Source: CAZYJD01 sp964647785 (GTDB lineage: Bacteria > Bacteroidota > Bacteroidia > NS11-12g > UBA9320). Taken from it: DNA of 64,000 nt. How positions within the stretch are numbered: the first letter of the stretch is position 1; every line of letters starts with the position of its first letter. Below are positions 1-9,112 of this stretch, piece after piece. Made by a program: the position numbers and the translations under genes. The stretch lies in NCBI GenBank assembly GCA_964647785.1, contig CAZYJD010000003.1, forward strand, positions 1 to 64,000, given 5' to 3'. The notes beneath the pieces are model-generated. The model was not told the DNA's origin. It saw nothing but the letters and a program-made list of their open reading frames with translations, and did no database searches.

Positions 1-1784
1 ATGTTTGCGTTCACTTCGAAGTAATCGTATTCGCGGACCTTGGCAATCATAATCTTTGGATGATAAGTTCCAATGGTATTTTCCTTGTCGTTTAGCAGCT
101 CTTCTTTGAGTTTTTCTCCCGGCCTCAAACCTGTGAATTCAATTTTGATATCTTCATCGACAGTAAATCCTGATAGTTCTATCATTCTGGCTGCCAGGTC
201 GGCAATTTTAACTGAATTGCCCATATCAAAAATGAATATCTCGCCTCCTTGCCCCATGCTTCCAGCCTCGAGCACCAATTGACATGCCTCAGGAATGGTC
301 ATAAAATAACGTGTAATTTCAGGATGCGTTACAGTTACAGGGCCGCCCTCTTCTATTTGCTTTTTGAATAGTGGAATGACTGAGCCATTGCTACCGAGCA
401 CATTTCCAAATCTCGTGGTGATAAAGCGCGTATGTACCTCTTTTTTAAGATTTAGCATTTTACAAATCGACTGCACATACATCTCAGCAATACGTTTACT
501 GGCCCCCATAATATTGGTTGGATTCACCGCCTTATCTGTTGATATTAAAACGAATTTATCGGTTCGATATTCAACAGCAAGGTTTGCAAGTATTCTCGTA
601 CCAAAAACATTGGTATTGATCGCCTCATATGGATTCTCCTCCATAAGAGGTACGTGTTTATATGCTGCGGCATGAAAAACAACTTCAGGCCTGTAATGAT
701 CAAATACCTTTCTCATTCTTTGCTCATTGCATACATCTGCAACCATCGCCTCTGTATTCTTAAACGCTTGTAATTCAAGTTGAAGGTCATGCAAGGGGGT
801 TTCAGACTGATCAAGCATCACAATTTGACCCGGAGAAAAAGGGAGGCATTGTCGCACGAGTTCACTTCCTATGCTACCGGCGGCGCCCGTTATTAATATC
901 CGTTTGCCTTTGATGAAACTTGCTATATGCTTATTGTTCAATTGTATGGAATCTCTGCCCAGTAAGTCTTCAATCTTAATGCTCTCGATTTGGTTGAAGC
1001 TAAATTCTCCATTGATCCATTTTTCTGAATCAGGCGAGCGCTGCACTTTGACTCCTTTTTGCAACGCTGAATTCACTAAATGCTTCAACCTTGGCGGTGA
1101 AATATTGCTGGTTGAAATGATCAGCGTGGAAGGTTTAAATTTATTGTAGACTTCTTCAAATTCTTCGTCGAAGTTGTGTATTCTTACGCCATCTATGGTC
1201 TTGTGGATTAGCTGAGGATCATCATCGAAATATGCCACCACTTTAAAAGCAATATTCATATTTCCATCAATGGCCTTTTTGGTTATAAACCCACTTTCAC
1301 CTGCTCCAAATATGATCATGTTGGTGGATTTCACAGTACTTTTCTCAAAAAGGCGATAGAGATGTTTTACCCCTATTCTGAACGTAGCAAGCCAGCTGAC
1401 GAGAACAAAGAAATCGATGAATTGCAATGAGAGCGGAATCATGCGTTTCCCTGTGTTGAATTCGTAGATGTAATTCGTAAAAAAAATACCCAAGGAACTC
1501 AAGAGTATTGCCAATGACATCCGCACTGCATCCTGCGTGCTGGTATATTTGATGATCCCTCTGTATGATCGTGCTATCAAAAACCCTTGCAATCTGAAAA
1601 GCACGACAATTACACTGACCAAATAGTAATCACTGAAGCGGATGTTCTGATTGTTCAGATTGTAAAGTATGAACATCGAAAAATAAAAAGCACCCAATGA
1701 TAGAAAAGTATCTACACCCAAAACCATCCACCTGGGCGTGTTAAGTAATACTATATATTTGAGTAAAGGCTTAAAACTTTTCAT
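1..1784 (-). CDS. Membrane NDP-sugar 4,6-dehydratase, FlaA1/CapD/WbpM type (3' end cut by window)
   Basis: The reading frame is open from an ATG at 1784 to the window edge, giving at least 594 codons without a stop. The first ~130 residues hold about four hydrophobic segments. A CoA/NAD-binding-like fold follows (GAGESG near residue 160), then the extended-SDR catalytic domain with TGAAGSIGSE near residue 300 and the segment STDKAVNPTNIMGASKR near 420. The usual SDR tyrosine is a methionine here (MGASK), which is typical of the large membrane-bound WbpM-like dehydratases rather than the short FlaA1 forms. Such enzymes convert UDP-GlcNAc to a 4-keto-6-deoxy sugar on the inner membrane for O-antigen, capsule or exopolysaccharide. 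The rest of the polysaccharide cluster presumably lies outside the window to the left. Family assignment is secure; the exact sugar product is inference. Confidence 0.88.
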   Translation of the reverse strand, partial: MKSFKPLLKYIVLLNTPRWMVLGVDTFLSLGAFYFSMFILYNLNNQNIRFSDYYLVSVIVVLFRLQGFLIARSYRGIIKYTSTQDAVRMSLAILLSSLGIFFTNYIYEFNTGKRMIPLSLQFIDFFVLVSWLATFRIGVKHLYRLFEKSTVKSTNMIIFGAGESGFITKKAIDGNMNIAFKVVAYFDDDPQLIHKTIDGVRIHNFDEEFEEVYNKFKPSTLIISTSNISPPRLKHLVNSALQKGVKVQRSPDSEKWINGEFSFNQIESIKIEDLLGRDSIQLNNKHIASFIKGKRILITGAAGSIGSELVRQCLPFSPGQIVMLDQSETPLHDLQLELQAFKNTEAMVADVCNEQRMRKVFDHYRPEVVFHAAAYKHVPLMEENPYEAINTNVFGTRILANLAVEYRTDKFVLISTDKAVNPTNIMGASKRIAEMYVQSICKMLNLKKEVHTRFITTRFGNVLGSNGSVIPLFKKQIEEGGPVTVTHPEITRYFMTIPEACQLVLEAGSMGQGGEIFIFDMGNSVKIADLAARMIELSGFTVDEDIKIEFTGLRPGEKLKEELLNDKENTIGTYHPKIMIAKVREYDYFEVNAN

Positions 1785-1804
1785 TAATCTTTTTGCCGAG
1801 GAGA

Positions 1805-1812
1805 CAAATATA
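1805..1812 (-). promoter_or_regulatory. Bacteroidota -7 box TATATTTG for the dehydratase gene
   Basis: An exact TAnnTTTG match on the minus strand ends 20 nt before the ATG at 1784. It lies in the 45-bp gap after the stop of the upstream minus-strand gene, so the dehydratase may start its own transcript. No convincing -33 TTG was seen at the right spacing. Confidence 0.5.
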
Positions 1813-1829
1813 GATAATCTTTATACTTT

Positions 1830-4800
1830 TTATTTTAAAATAGTAACTGTTCCTTTCACATGGTGCACACTTCTGTCCCAGCCGGTGTATTTAATTTGAT
1901 AGACGTACACGCTTTGGGGGGTCATGGTTCCATTTGCAAAACCATCCCATATCTCGTGCTTATCTTGTGTTTCAAATACCTTGCCTCCCCAGCGATCGTA
2001 TACCTTCAAATCATATTCTTTTACAAACACCGGAACAATGCCCCAAAGTTCGTTGAGTCCATCGCCATTAGGAGTGAACGCATTGGGTACATGCAGCAGT
2101 GGTGGTTGAATGAGGTAAATCGCATTTGACCAACTCTCAGCCCCAAAGCCATTTTCACCTTCCACAGCTTTTACCTGATACCAATACCCTCCCCAATCGT
2201 AGTTTAGTTCATCATCATACAAGTTACTTGGGGATGGAGACAAATCATATTTTTTGCGAAGCACACCGGTATCCACCATGCTAAACATTTCAAAGCGTTG
2301 AATTCCTTTTTCCCAGCCCTCATAAGGATTCCAATAAAGATTGAAAGCAAATGGGGGTTCGTCTCCTCTCAAGACCATCGAACATCCAAAGTCGCCATAT
2401 TGGCTTACATGGCCGCAATTATCTCTGATTCTCATTCGGTAGCAATAGGAATCTTCGTGCACATTAACCGATCGATCGTGGAAAAATGTGTCATCTCTAT
2501 TTTCTATCACCTTCAGCAATTGCCAATCTTCTGTCTTATCACCAAATTGCTTCTTCCGATAAAGTTCATAGGAGAAAAAGTCTTCTTCCTTTGAACGAAA
2601 CCATTGCACACTTAAAAAGTCATTTTCCTCTACTGTTACCGTATAAATGGCCGTGGTACTGATCGGTGCGATGAATTCGCCACTGGATGAAACCACATAG
2701 GAGGTGTCTCCCAGCTGATTGCATTTGTTTAAAACCCGGATGAAATATTGATAATTGTTCTTGGTTGGGGCGAGCAAGTCTGTATCCAGATAAACACCAT
2801 TTGCAGCAGAACTTGAGCTATCGATGATCTTAGTGCTGCCATCAGGTGCTATTCTATACAGGTATAATTTTTCAAAATACTTATTGCTGTAAACATCTTC
2901 CCATCTTAAGCGCACATGTTGATCCTCATTCTCGAAAGTAAGGCAAAGAACTTCGGGAGGCGGCATCAGTGGTGGCGGATCCACCAGAATTGAAATGGTT
3001 GCAAGACTATCCTCCCGGTATGGACAACCCCGATCGGTTACCAATAATGGAATTTTAAGGGTATCGCCAGTGAACATTTCACAACCTGGCACAAATCGAA
3101 AATGATGTCTTGCAGTGTCAGGCCAGATGCTTCGCTCACTCCCTTTTAAGAGATAGGGCTTCATGTCATCTGGCAGAAAGAAAAACAACTCAATGGAGTC
3201 ACCATTTTGATCATAAGCCATGATCTCAAAATCAAGGGTATCAAATACCCGAACCCGCATAAAGGTATCTTTGACAACGGGCTTCAAATTGATGTTTCCA
3301 AATTCGAATTTGAAAGATGCATTGCTACAGCGCGGACTCGGATTGCTCTTAGCGAAAGCGCCATCTGTGGTTGGGAAATCTGAAATCTGGCTTTGAAATG
3401 GATAATTCGACGGACAACTGGCACATACGCTTTGGTATACCGCTCCTCTTTTATCAAATCGGCTGGTTCCACCATCTACATGGTCATTCGTTCTATTACC
3501 GCCCATGTAGGTGGCGTAAAGCAGTTGCCTTGCATCTTTCTCAAGAACAAAGAGATAAAAGTCGCTGCCATCTGTGGTTTTGTAGGCTGCATCTGCAGTG
3601 GTAGGCAAATCTCTTGTATTGCTTCCGTTGACCAGGCTAGAAGCTCCTCCCCAGCCCGATGCGTATATCTTGCCACATTCATCCACCATGAAAGCGTTGA
3701 TGGTTATATCGGGTACTCCACGGCCTGAACCAATGGTTGTTGAGAAGCGTAAGCTACTCAGGTCTTTGGTGAAAGAACTCACAAAAACTCCACTATTGGC
3801 ATTGACGTAGACCTCAGCTCGCACCGGCATGCTTCCTTCGCTTTGGCCGATGACATAAACATTGCCGCTGCGGTCGAAATCGAGTGAAAAAACTTGATCG
3901 TAGCGCGCTGTGCCCCAATACATGTATTTACTCAGGGTATTTCCGGTTGCAGAAACAGCAGCAATAAAACCATCGGTGCGCCCCGAATAGCTTGCATTGA
4001 GCACCCCCTGCCCTCTCCCCATTCCCGCACTTGATGTTCCTCCAGATAAATAGATATCACCTCCGGATGGATGCACATCTACGCTGTACAAACCATCATT
4101 CCCTTCCCCACCTAAATATGAACCAAGAATGAGTTCGCTCAGATCAGGCTTGAATTTTAGTAGAATTCCATCGCTGTAGCCCCCCCCAAATTCCTTCTGG
4201 AATGCGCTATTCGTCATGCTCAAATCTCTCGAACTTGTGCTGCTGGCAATCAGAATATTACCTTGAGCATCAAGATTTACTTCGCCCCGGAAATTATCGG
4301 CATAGAAATACTTTAGATTCTCCGCTTCATTTACGCCATCCATACCGTTGCTGCCGAAATAGGTGCTTCCTGACAAGCGTGATCCATCGGCAGAAAATTT
4401 GGTGATCACCATATCGAATGAGTCACTGTAAAAAGGTTGATATGCAGTAACCGTTACAGGGTAATTCACAGACATGCTGGTGCCAAATACGATCAACTCA
4501 TTTTCATCATTCACAATGAGGCTGTGCGGATATTCGTTGTTCACCCCTCCGAGATAGGTAGCATATAGCAGTTGTCTGCCATCCGGGCTGTATTTACTAA
4601 TGCTAATATCACAGGCAAGCGAATATCCATAAATGGGCAATACCACTCCTCCGGCAAAGGTTCTCTGATATGCCCCTGCCGTGGCCGGAAATCTGCCATT
4701 TCGAAGTGCTGGAATCTGATCATAGGGTGAGGTAGCAATTCCTCCGGCATACAGATGCCCTTCTTCATCGAATGTGGCCGTAAAACCAAAGTTATCGACC

Positions 4801-5585
4801 GTACTGCCTGAATAGGTGCTAAAAACTAGTTCGGGATCAATGATCAATGGAACTCTTTTCAACAAGCCCCTGTTGCGAAAGCGAATAACGCCTTCTGAAT
4901 CGATTTCATATTCAACCTCTGCTGGAACTTTTGAACCATTTTCCAGGTGGTATGAAAGAGGAATGCTTTCTTCTACCCATCCAATGGAGGTTTTCATTTT
5001 TATGCGCCCATGCTCTATTTTGATGCTCTCATAACCTTCATACTTCAGGGCTATTTGCCCGATATCGGCATCGGATGAAAGAATCAAGTTGTACTTCACC
5101 CCTTTTTCAGTCTCGAGTATCTCTAGGTCAATCCCTGGATACAAATCCTTTTTGTACAACTTTGAAAATAATGGAACCGATGAACGCCATTGCTTCTGAT
5201 CGTTGCCGATGAAATAATTGTGGTGCTCGGAGTACCTCCCGCTTGATTCCAGATGATCTGACATTTTACTCGAGCCCAAGAAGTTCATTTTAAGCACATG
5301 GGCTTTCAATACAACGGGTTTAAGAGTAGCCGATCCTTTCTCATGATTGTGCATCACCAGTTGCGACCAAACTTCTTCATCATGTGTGAGCAGGGTAAAG
5401 CCATTTTTATCAAGATAAAAACGACCACCAATGGAATTACGGGCGTACAAAATTTCCGGATCCCATTGTCCCTTATTTTGAATAAAGCCTCCTGAGGATG
5501 CAAATGCTTGCCCTTGGCACAAAACAATTGTCAGGCCTGCGATGAGCAGTATAAGACCAACTGTTTGTTTAAAGGTGTGCAACAT
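1830..5585 (-). CDS. Giant surface protein: DUF7948-like N-domain, SBBP beta-propeller repeats, T9SS type B sorting domain
   Basis: About 1251 residues from the ATG at 5585, which gives a clean signal peptide (residues 1-30, ending near AFA); an upstream in-frame TTG at 5606 adds only seven residues. Residues 34-255 start with FIQNKGQWDPEILYA, the N-terminal module often seen before SBBP propellers. Residues ~258-735 carry repeated YATYLGG / GNVYVIG-type blades. Ig/FN3-like stretches fill the middle. The last 87 residues (PNAFTPNGDGLNELW, then VYDRWGGKVF) form the gliding-motility-associated type B sorting domain, so the protein should cross the outer membrane by the type IX system. It follows the helical-repeat/CAP gene by a short gap on the same strand. 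A role in adhesion is inference. Confidence 0.9.
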   Translation of the reverse strand: MLHTFKQTVGLILLIAGLTIVLCQGQAFASSGGFIQNKGQWDPEILYARNSIGGRFYLDKNGFTLLTHDEEVWSQLVMHNHEKGSATLKPVVLKAHVLKMNFLGSSKMSDHLESSGRYSEHHNYFIGNDQKQWRSSVPLFSKLYKKDLYPGIDLEILETEKGVKYNLILSSDADIGQIALKYEGYESIKIEHGRIKMKTSIGWVEESIPLSYHLENGSKVPAEVEYEIDSEGVIRFRNRGLLKRVPLIIDPELVFSTYSGSTVDNFGFTATFDEEGHLYAGGIATSPYDQIPALRNGRFPATAGAYQRTFAGGVVLPIYGYSLACDISISKYSPDGRQLLYATYLGGVNNEYPHSLIVNDENELIVFGTSMSVNYPVTVTAYQPFYSDSFDMVITKFSADGSRLSGSTYFGSNGMDGVNEAENLKYFYADNFRGEVNLDAQGNILIASSTSSRDLSMTNSAFQKEFGGGYSDGILLKFKPDLSELILGSYLGGEGNDGLYSVDVHPSGGDIYLSGGTSSAGMGRGQGVLNASYSGRTDGFIAAVSATGNTLSKYMYWGTARYDQVFSLDFDRSGNVYVIGQSEGSMPVRAEVYVNANSGVFVSSFTKDLSSLRFSTTIGSGRGVPDITINAFMVDECGKIYASGWGGASSLVNGSNTRDLPTTADAAYKTTDGSDFYLFVLEKDARQLLYATYMGGNRTNDHVDGGTSRFDKRGAVYQSVCASCPSNYPFQSQISDFPTTDGAFAKSNPSPRCSNASFKFEFGNINLKPVVKDTFMRVRVFDTLDFEIMAYDQNGDSIELFFFLPDDMKPYLLKGSERSIWPDTARHHFRFVPGCEMFTGDTLKIPLLVTDRGCPYREDSLATISILVDPPPLMPPPEVLCLTFENEDQHVRLRWEDVYSNKYFEKLYLYRIAPDGSTKIIDSSSSAANGVYLDTDLLAPTKNNYQYFIRVLNKCNQLGDTSYVVSSSGEFIAPISTTAIYTVTVEENDFLSVQWFRSKEEDFFSYELYRKKQFGDKTEDWQLLKVIENRDDTFFHDRSVNVHEDSYCYRMRIRDNCGHVSQYGDFGCSMVLRGDEPPFAFNLYWNPYEGWEKGIQRFEMFSMVDTGVLRKKYDLSPSPSNLYDDELNYDWGGYWYQVKAVEGENGFGAESWSNAIYLIQPPLLHVPNAFTPNGDGLNELWGIVPVFVKEYDLKVYDRWGGKVFETQDKHEIWDGFANGTMTPQSVYVYQIKYTGWDRSVHHVKGTVTILK

Positions 5586-5627
5586 TCCACCCGCTAAGAT
5601 ACGCAAGATGGCGAAAAGGTTGCTCCT

Positions 5628-7955
5628 TTAATACGCTTCGGCGGTAAAGGGGAAAAGTGTAACGCTGTATTTAAAAGTTGATTTATCTGATAATGTGATG
5701 GTTACATCAAATATCGTCTCTTTGTCAATTTTTGAACGATCGATCTCGGGGATCCATACGATGGTGGGCATTCCATATCCTTCTGTGTATGTTTGTTGAG
5801 CAAGTTTTACCGCTTGTCCATTGCTGGTCATTGTAACTTTTGCCCCCTTTAAATCGCGGTAAAGTGAGAACGACCATTGATCGAAGGCCATCATTACAGG
5901 TAAATAGCCTTCATTGGGCCACGCAACATACTGCTCACGATAAACGGCAGAATCAGTACTTCCTGAGTCGTCGAGTGCCCAAATGCAACTGAAGTTTGTG
6001 GTACTTCCGTGTCCGTACTCCTTGGCATTCGGATACATCAACCATCTGCGATTACCGAGGGTTTTATTTTTATTATCAGCAAAGAAAGCAGTTACAGCCA
6101 CCGAGGTATTCACCCCTTTGGTAAGCAGCCCGTATTTGGCTGCCTCTGCTCCTTCCGATGTATAACAACGCCAATTACGAGCGGGGTAATGGTCGATTTT
6201 ATCATTGGCCTCCATCATCAATGCAGCTTGCTGGCACCAATCGTTTAATTCTTTTACGAGGTAAATCTCAGGCACTCCAGCATTTCTTCTGAAGTAATTG
6301 ATTCTAGACTCGATTTTTCTTTCGATGGTTTTCTTAATTGTACCAGGGTAACAAGTGTTGGGATCGCCATTCCATTCAAATTCCTCTATCCATTCACCCA
6401 ATACACTGTCTTTGGTCATACGGGTTTCATAATAGTTGTAGTAAAAATCATCTTTGGCTATGCGAATGCGCTGCTCTTTCCAATGTTTTTTATCCGTGGC
6501 ACTTGATGCACGCTTATCTTCTTCTTTGGCTATTTCGGCTGCTTTGGCATAGCGGCCAGCTTTCATCAGTGGATCGAGTAATTCTGTGCTCACCTTTTTT
6601 AGTGCCATTAGCACTGCGGCATCATTTCCTGCATTGTATTCATCTACCAATAGGGTTCGTAAAGCCAGTGCTTCACTGATATCACCTGCTTTAGGACTGC
6701 TTTTCAACGCCAGGGTCTTCCGGTAGGTCTTGAGATCATCATTTTCCGGATATCTGTCTGTTCCAGACTTCATGATCATGGAAGCGAGTCCAAGACTTTC
6801 TTTCTCAGCAGCAAAATCAGTGATAATGATCCATCGTTTAACCAAAGCAGCTTCATCGGCAGATTCAGCAGTGAGATCCATGTAGTGCGAAATTGCCGAT
6901 CGAGCTGCAAGGTCGTGACCCTCTCGATAATAGTATTTGCCCATTTTCCAAACTGCGTCACTCTCTTTCTCAGATACAAACTCATCGTGCTTCTGATAAA
7001 TGCTCTTATCATCGGCGGTGTAGCGCTTCACCTTTTCTGCAGCAAACTCATTCACCAGCAGCAAGGCAGAAGAGGGTTCATTCTCCTCGACATACTTCCG
7101 ATAAAGATACAGCAAGATGGCGTTGTCTTTATGCATGAGGGTCGTGTCTGTAGGGAAATACCTCAGTGCCTCCTGCACCTTTTCTTTCAGCAAAACAGAC
7201 GGCATCATATTCTTTAGCTGTTCTTTATAGACTTCTAGAAGATAGTAATTGAGCCTAGCGTTGTCATCGAAAATTTGTCTGCCTGCGATCAGGTAAATCG
7301 CTGCTGAGTCGTATTTCTGGCGATTCCAGTAATATTCGCCGTAAAACAGGTATGGATCAGGAACCATCACTTTGCTTTTTCCCGATGCCGATACAGCGTC
7401 GTTGAATCGCTGCATAAGGGTATCATAAATTAAACGTCCGGCGGCGGTATCTCCCATCGTCATATTTGTTTTTCCCATCCAGAAGTAAGCGGTGGTATCT
7501 CCATTGAGTTCGTAACTCTTGGCAAATGTTCTTAGGGCTTTGTAGTAACCATTCACATTGTACATATCAATGGCTGCCTGGTTGTTCAATCCGGCTATTC
7601 TTGACAATAGAACCGGGTTTGCTTTCAAAAGGGCCGGACCATCTCCCTTGCGGGCGGCTTTATCGAGGTATTTAATGGCCGTGCTCACAGCATCAGGATA
7701 TTTTTCGCTCAGATATTCATCGTTGTGAATGAAGTAGAGTGTTTCTGCTCCAAGTATGTATGGCACAGCACTTTTTCTCAATTCTGGATCTTCCATGGCC
7801 TCTTCGCAAAGCTTGATGGCTCTTTTATACAAACCGTCATCAAGCGCCTGCTCGATTTTCGTTACCATTTCAGAATTCTGAGCCTGAAGGGTAAAAGGCA
7901 AAAGACAGATGAAGAAAACAACAATTGTTTTAAAATTTCTTTTTCTGATTTTCAT
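5628..7955 (-). CDS. Secreted helical-repeat protein with C-terminal CAP/SCP domain
   Basis: 775 residues. Residues 1-26 are a signal peptide ending in LQAQ. Residues ~30-480 are alpha-helical with TPR-like spacing of Tyr/Ala/Leu. Residues ~549-663 look like a CAP (SCP/PR-1) domain: a helix with NYFRRNAGVPEIYL, a conserved-type His in KIDHYP (about 589), and a Gly-rich block GHGSTTNFSCIW. The final ~110 residues resemble an extra beta domain. CAP domains are secreted alpha-beta-alpha sandwiches with varied or unknown activities, so no reaction is assigned. The pairing of a long repeat scaffold with CAP suggests envelope protein binding. An imperfect -7 box (TATAATTG, 7964-7971) precedes the ATG. 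The T9SS surface protein follows immediately and may share the transcript. Confidence 0.75.
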   Translation of the reverse strand: MKIRKRNFKTIVVFFICLLPFTLQAQNSEMVTKIEQALDDGLYKRAIKLCEEAMEDPELRKSAVPYILGAETLYFIHNDEYLSEKYPDAVSTAIKYLDKAARKGDGPALLKANPVLLSRIAGLNNQAAIDMYNVNGYYKALRTFAKSYELNGDTTAYFWMGKTNMTMGDTAAGRLIYDTLMQRFNDAVSASGKSKVMVPDPYLFYGEYYWNRQKYDSAAIYLIAGRQIFDDNARLNYYLLEVYKEQLKNMMPSVLLKEKVQEALRYFPTDTTLMHKDNAILLYLYRKYVEENEPSSALLLVNEFAAEKVKRYTADDKSIYQKHDEFVSEKESDAVWKMGKYYYREGHDLAARSAISHYMDLTAESADEAALVKRWIIITDFAAEKESLGLASMIMKSGTDRYPENDDLKTYRKTLALKSSPKAGDISEALALRTLLVDEYNAGNDAAVLMALKKVSTELLDPLMKAGRYAKAAEIAKEEDKRASSATDKKHWKEQRIRIAKDDFYYNYYETRMTKDSVLGEWIEEFEWNGDPNTCYPGTIKKTIERKIESRINYFRRNAGVPEIYLVKELNDWCQQAALMMEANDKIDHYPARNWRCYTSEGAEAAKYGLLTKGVNTSVAVTAFFADNKNKTLGNRRWLMYPNAKEYGHGSTTNFSCIWALDDSGSTDSAVYREQYVAWPNEGYLPVMMAFDQWSFSLYRDLKGAKVTMTSNGQAVKLAQQTYTEGYGMPTIVWIPEIDRSKIDKETIFDVTITLSDKSTFKYSVTLFPFTAEAY

Positions 7956-7979
7956 AGATTCTTCAATTATACAAAACGT

Positions 7980-8285
7980 TTAAACACTCTCGGTTGCATC
8001 CGACAGCAAATTCGTACTCCAAGCTTCCGCCTGTTGATCAAAAAGGGCTTTTGTTTGTTTCCAAGTGTTCTTAAACAATTCACTTTTTCTATAACGCTCA
8101 AGGGCTTGATCGTCTTGCCAAAGGCTATAAGTAAAAAATATTTTGGGATCATTTTTGTCTTGCAAAAGTTTAACCCCCTCACAGCCTTCAAAGGCCGCAA
8201 TGCGATCTTTGCTTGACTCAAAAATTTCTTTGAATTGATGCACGGCTTCCAGCCTGAAAGTAAGTTTTACAATTCGGTTGATCAT
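7980..8285 (-). CDS. Antibiotic biosynthesis monooxygenase (ABM) domain protein
   Basis: A 101-residue single-domain protein of the dimeric alpha+beta ferredoxin-like ABM family. The N-terminal strand INRIVKLTFR, the helix QFKEIFESSKDRIAAFEGCEGVKLL, and the F-x-YSLWQDDQALERYRKSE block are characteristic. Members include quinol monooxygenases and heme-degrading enzymes, but many have no known substrate and the sequence does not decide. The ATG overlaps the stop of the upstream SAM hydrolase-type gene by four bases (ATGA), so the two are probably translationally coupled. It is cytoplasmic, with no signal sequence. Confidence 0.8.
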   Translation of the reverse strand: MINRIVKLTFRLEAVHQFKEIFESSKDRIAAFEGCEGVKLLQDKNDPKIFFTYSLWQDDQALERYRKSELFKNTWKQTKALFDQQAEAWSTNLLSDATESV

Positions 8286-9046
8286 TTTCTTTCTATGATG
8301 ATGTTGCTTCCCTTCCTCAACCCCAGCAAACCTGATGCATTGCCTTCATTGATTGACACCTGCAGATATCCCGTGTCATCAAAAAATGCCACAATTTCAC
8401 CTGGTGGTAAGGCGTCAAAATCATCACTAATTTTCTCAATTTCCTCATGCCTGCTCAGGCGGATTCGAATTTTATCGCTCCCTCCTAATTTGGCCACTTC
8501 ATCGCGGTGAACATTGGTGTACACATTTTCATAGCGATCAACGTATACCACCGTGCCTGTTATGCGATCGATGGTTCTGACAGGTTGCAGAAATGCTTTT
8601 TGATTCATTTGATCCAAAGAAACCACTGAAAATTCATTCCATTTACCCTGCAAGAGGTAAATGCAAGCAGCTGAAAATGCCTCTTTCACTGAAATCTCCT
8701 GATCGGGCAAAGTGAACTTTCGGAGTTCGTGAATTTCAGGAAGAATACTTAAGATTCCATTGTCGGTGCAGATGTATGTTCGGTCTTCAAAGCGGGCGGC
8801 CAGAAGGCTTCCATTTTTCCGAAGACTGGTATCCACCATGATCATGCAAATGTTATGGGATGGAAGATGGGGATAGGATTGTTTTAGTATGAATGCAGCT
8901 TCATTGCTGTTGTAGGGTTCAATGTTGTGCTCGATGTCTAAAAACACCAAATCTGGGAAAACAGAAAGAATGCGTGATTTCACACTTCCCAGCATGAAAG
9001 AGCCTGCGCCAAAATCACTTATCAGGGATACAGATTTGATTTGCAA
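8282..9046 (-). CDS. SAM hydroxide adenosyltransferase (DUF62 / fluorinase-chlorinase family)
   Basis: 254 residues. The N-terminal strand carries SLISDFGAGSFMLGSVKSRI, matching the family's TDFG-x-x-D/S-x-VG motif. The block DIEHNIEPYNSNEAAFIL follows, then a VDTS segment and ICTDNGILS. The C-terminal domain includes ENVYTNV. Known members with this general layout hydrolyse S-adenosylmethionine to adenosine and methionine, whereas true halogenases are rare, so hydrolase-type activity is the safer call. The start is TTG: a stop codon lies in frame just upstream and there is no earlier ATG. The next gene, PhoH, diverges from it across only 66 bp and also starts with TTG. Confidence 0.85.
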   Translation of the reverse strand: MQIKSVSLISDFGAGSFMLGSVKSRILSVFPDLVFLDIEHNIEPYNSNEAAFILKQSYPHLPSHNICMIMVDTSLRKNGSLLAARFEDRTYICTDNGILSILPEIHELRKFTLPDQEISVKEAFSAACIYLLQGKWNEFSVVSLDQMNQKAFLQPVRTIDRITGTVVYVDRYENVYTNVHRDEVAKLGGSDKIRIRLSRHEEIEKISDDFDALPPGEIVAFFDDTGYLQVSINEGNASGLLGLRKGSNIIIERK

Positions 9047-9112
9047 AAAGCTTTAATTTTGAGAGCGAAATTAATGGTGAACCTGAACTTTAACTGAAGA
9101 CTTTCAAAAAGA

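Noticed and set aside
3393..3728. 111-codon plus-strand frame inside the giant surface protein
   Set aside because: It is a reading-frame shadow of a clearly coding minus-strand gene with signature repeats and sorting domain.
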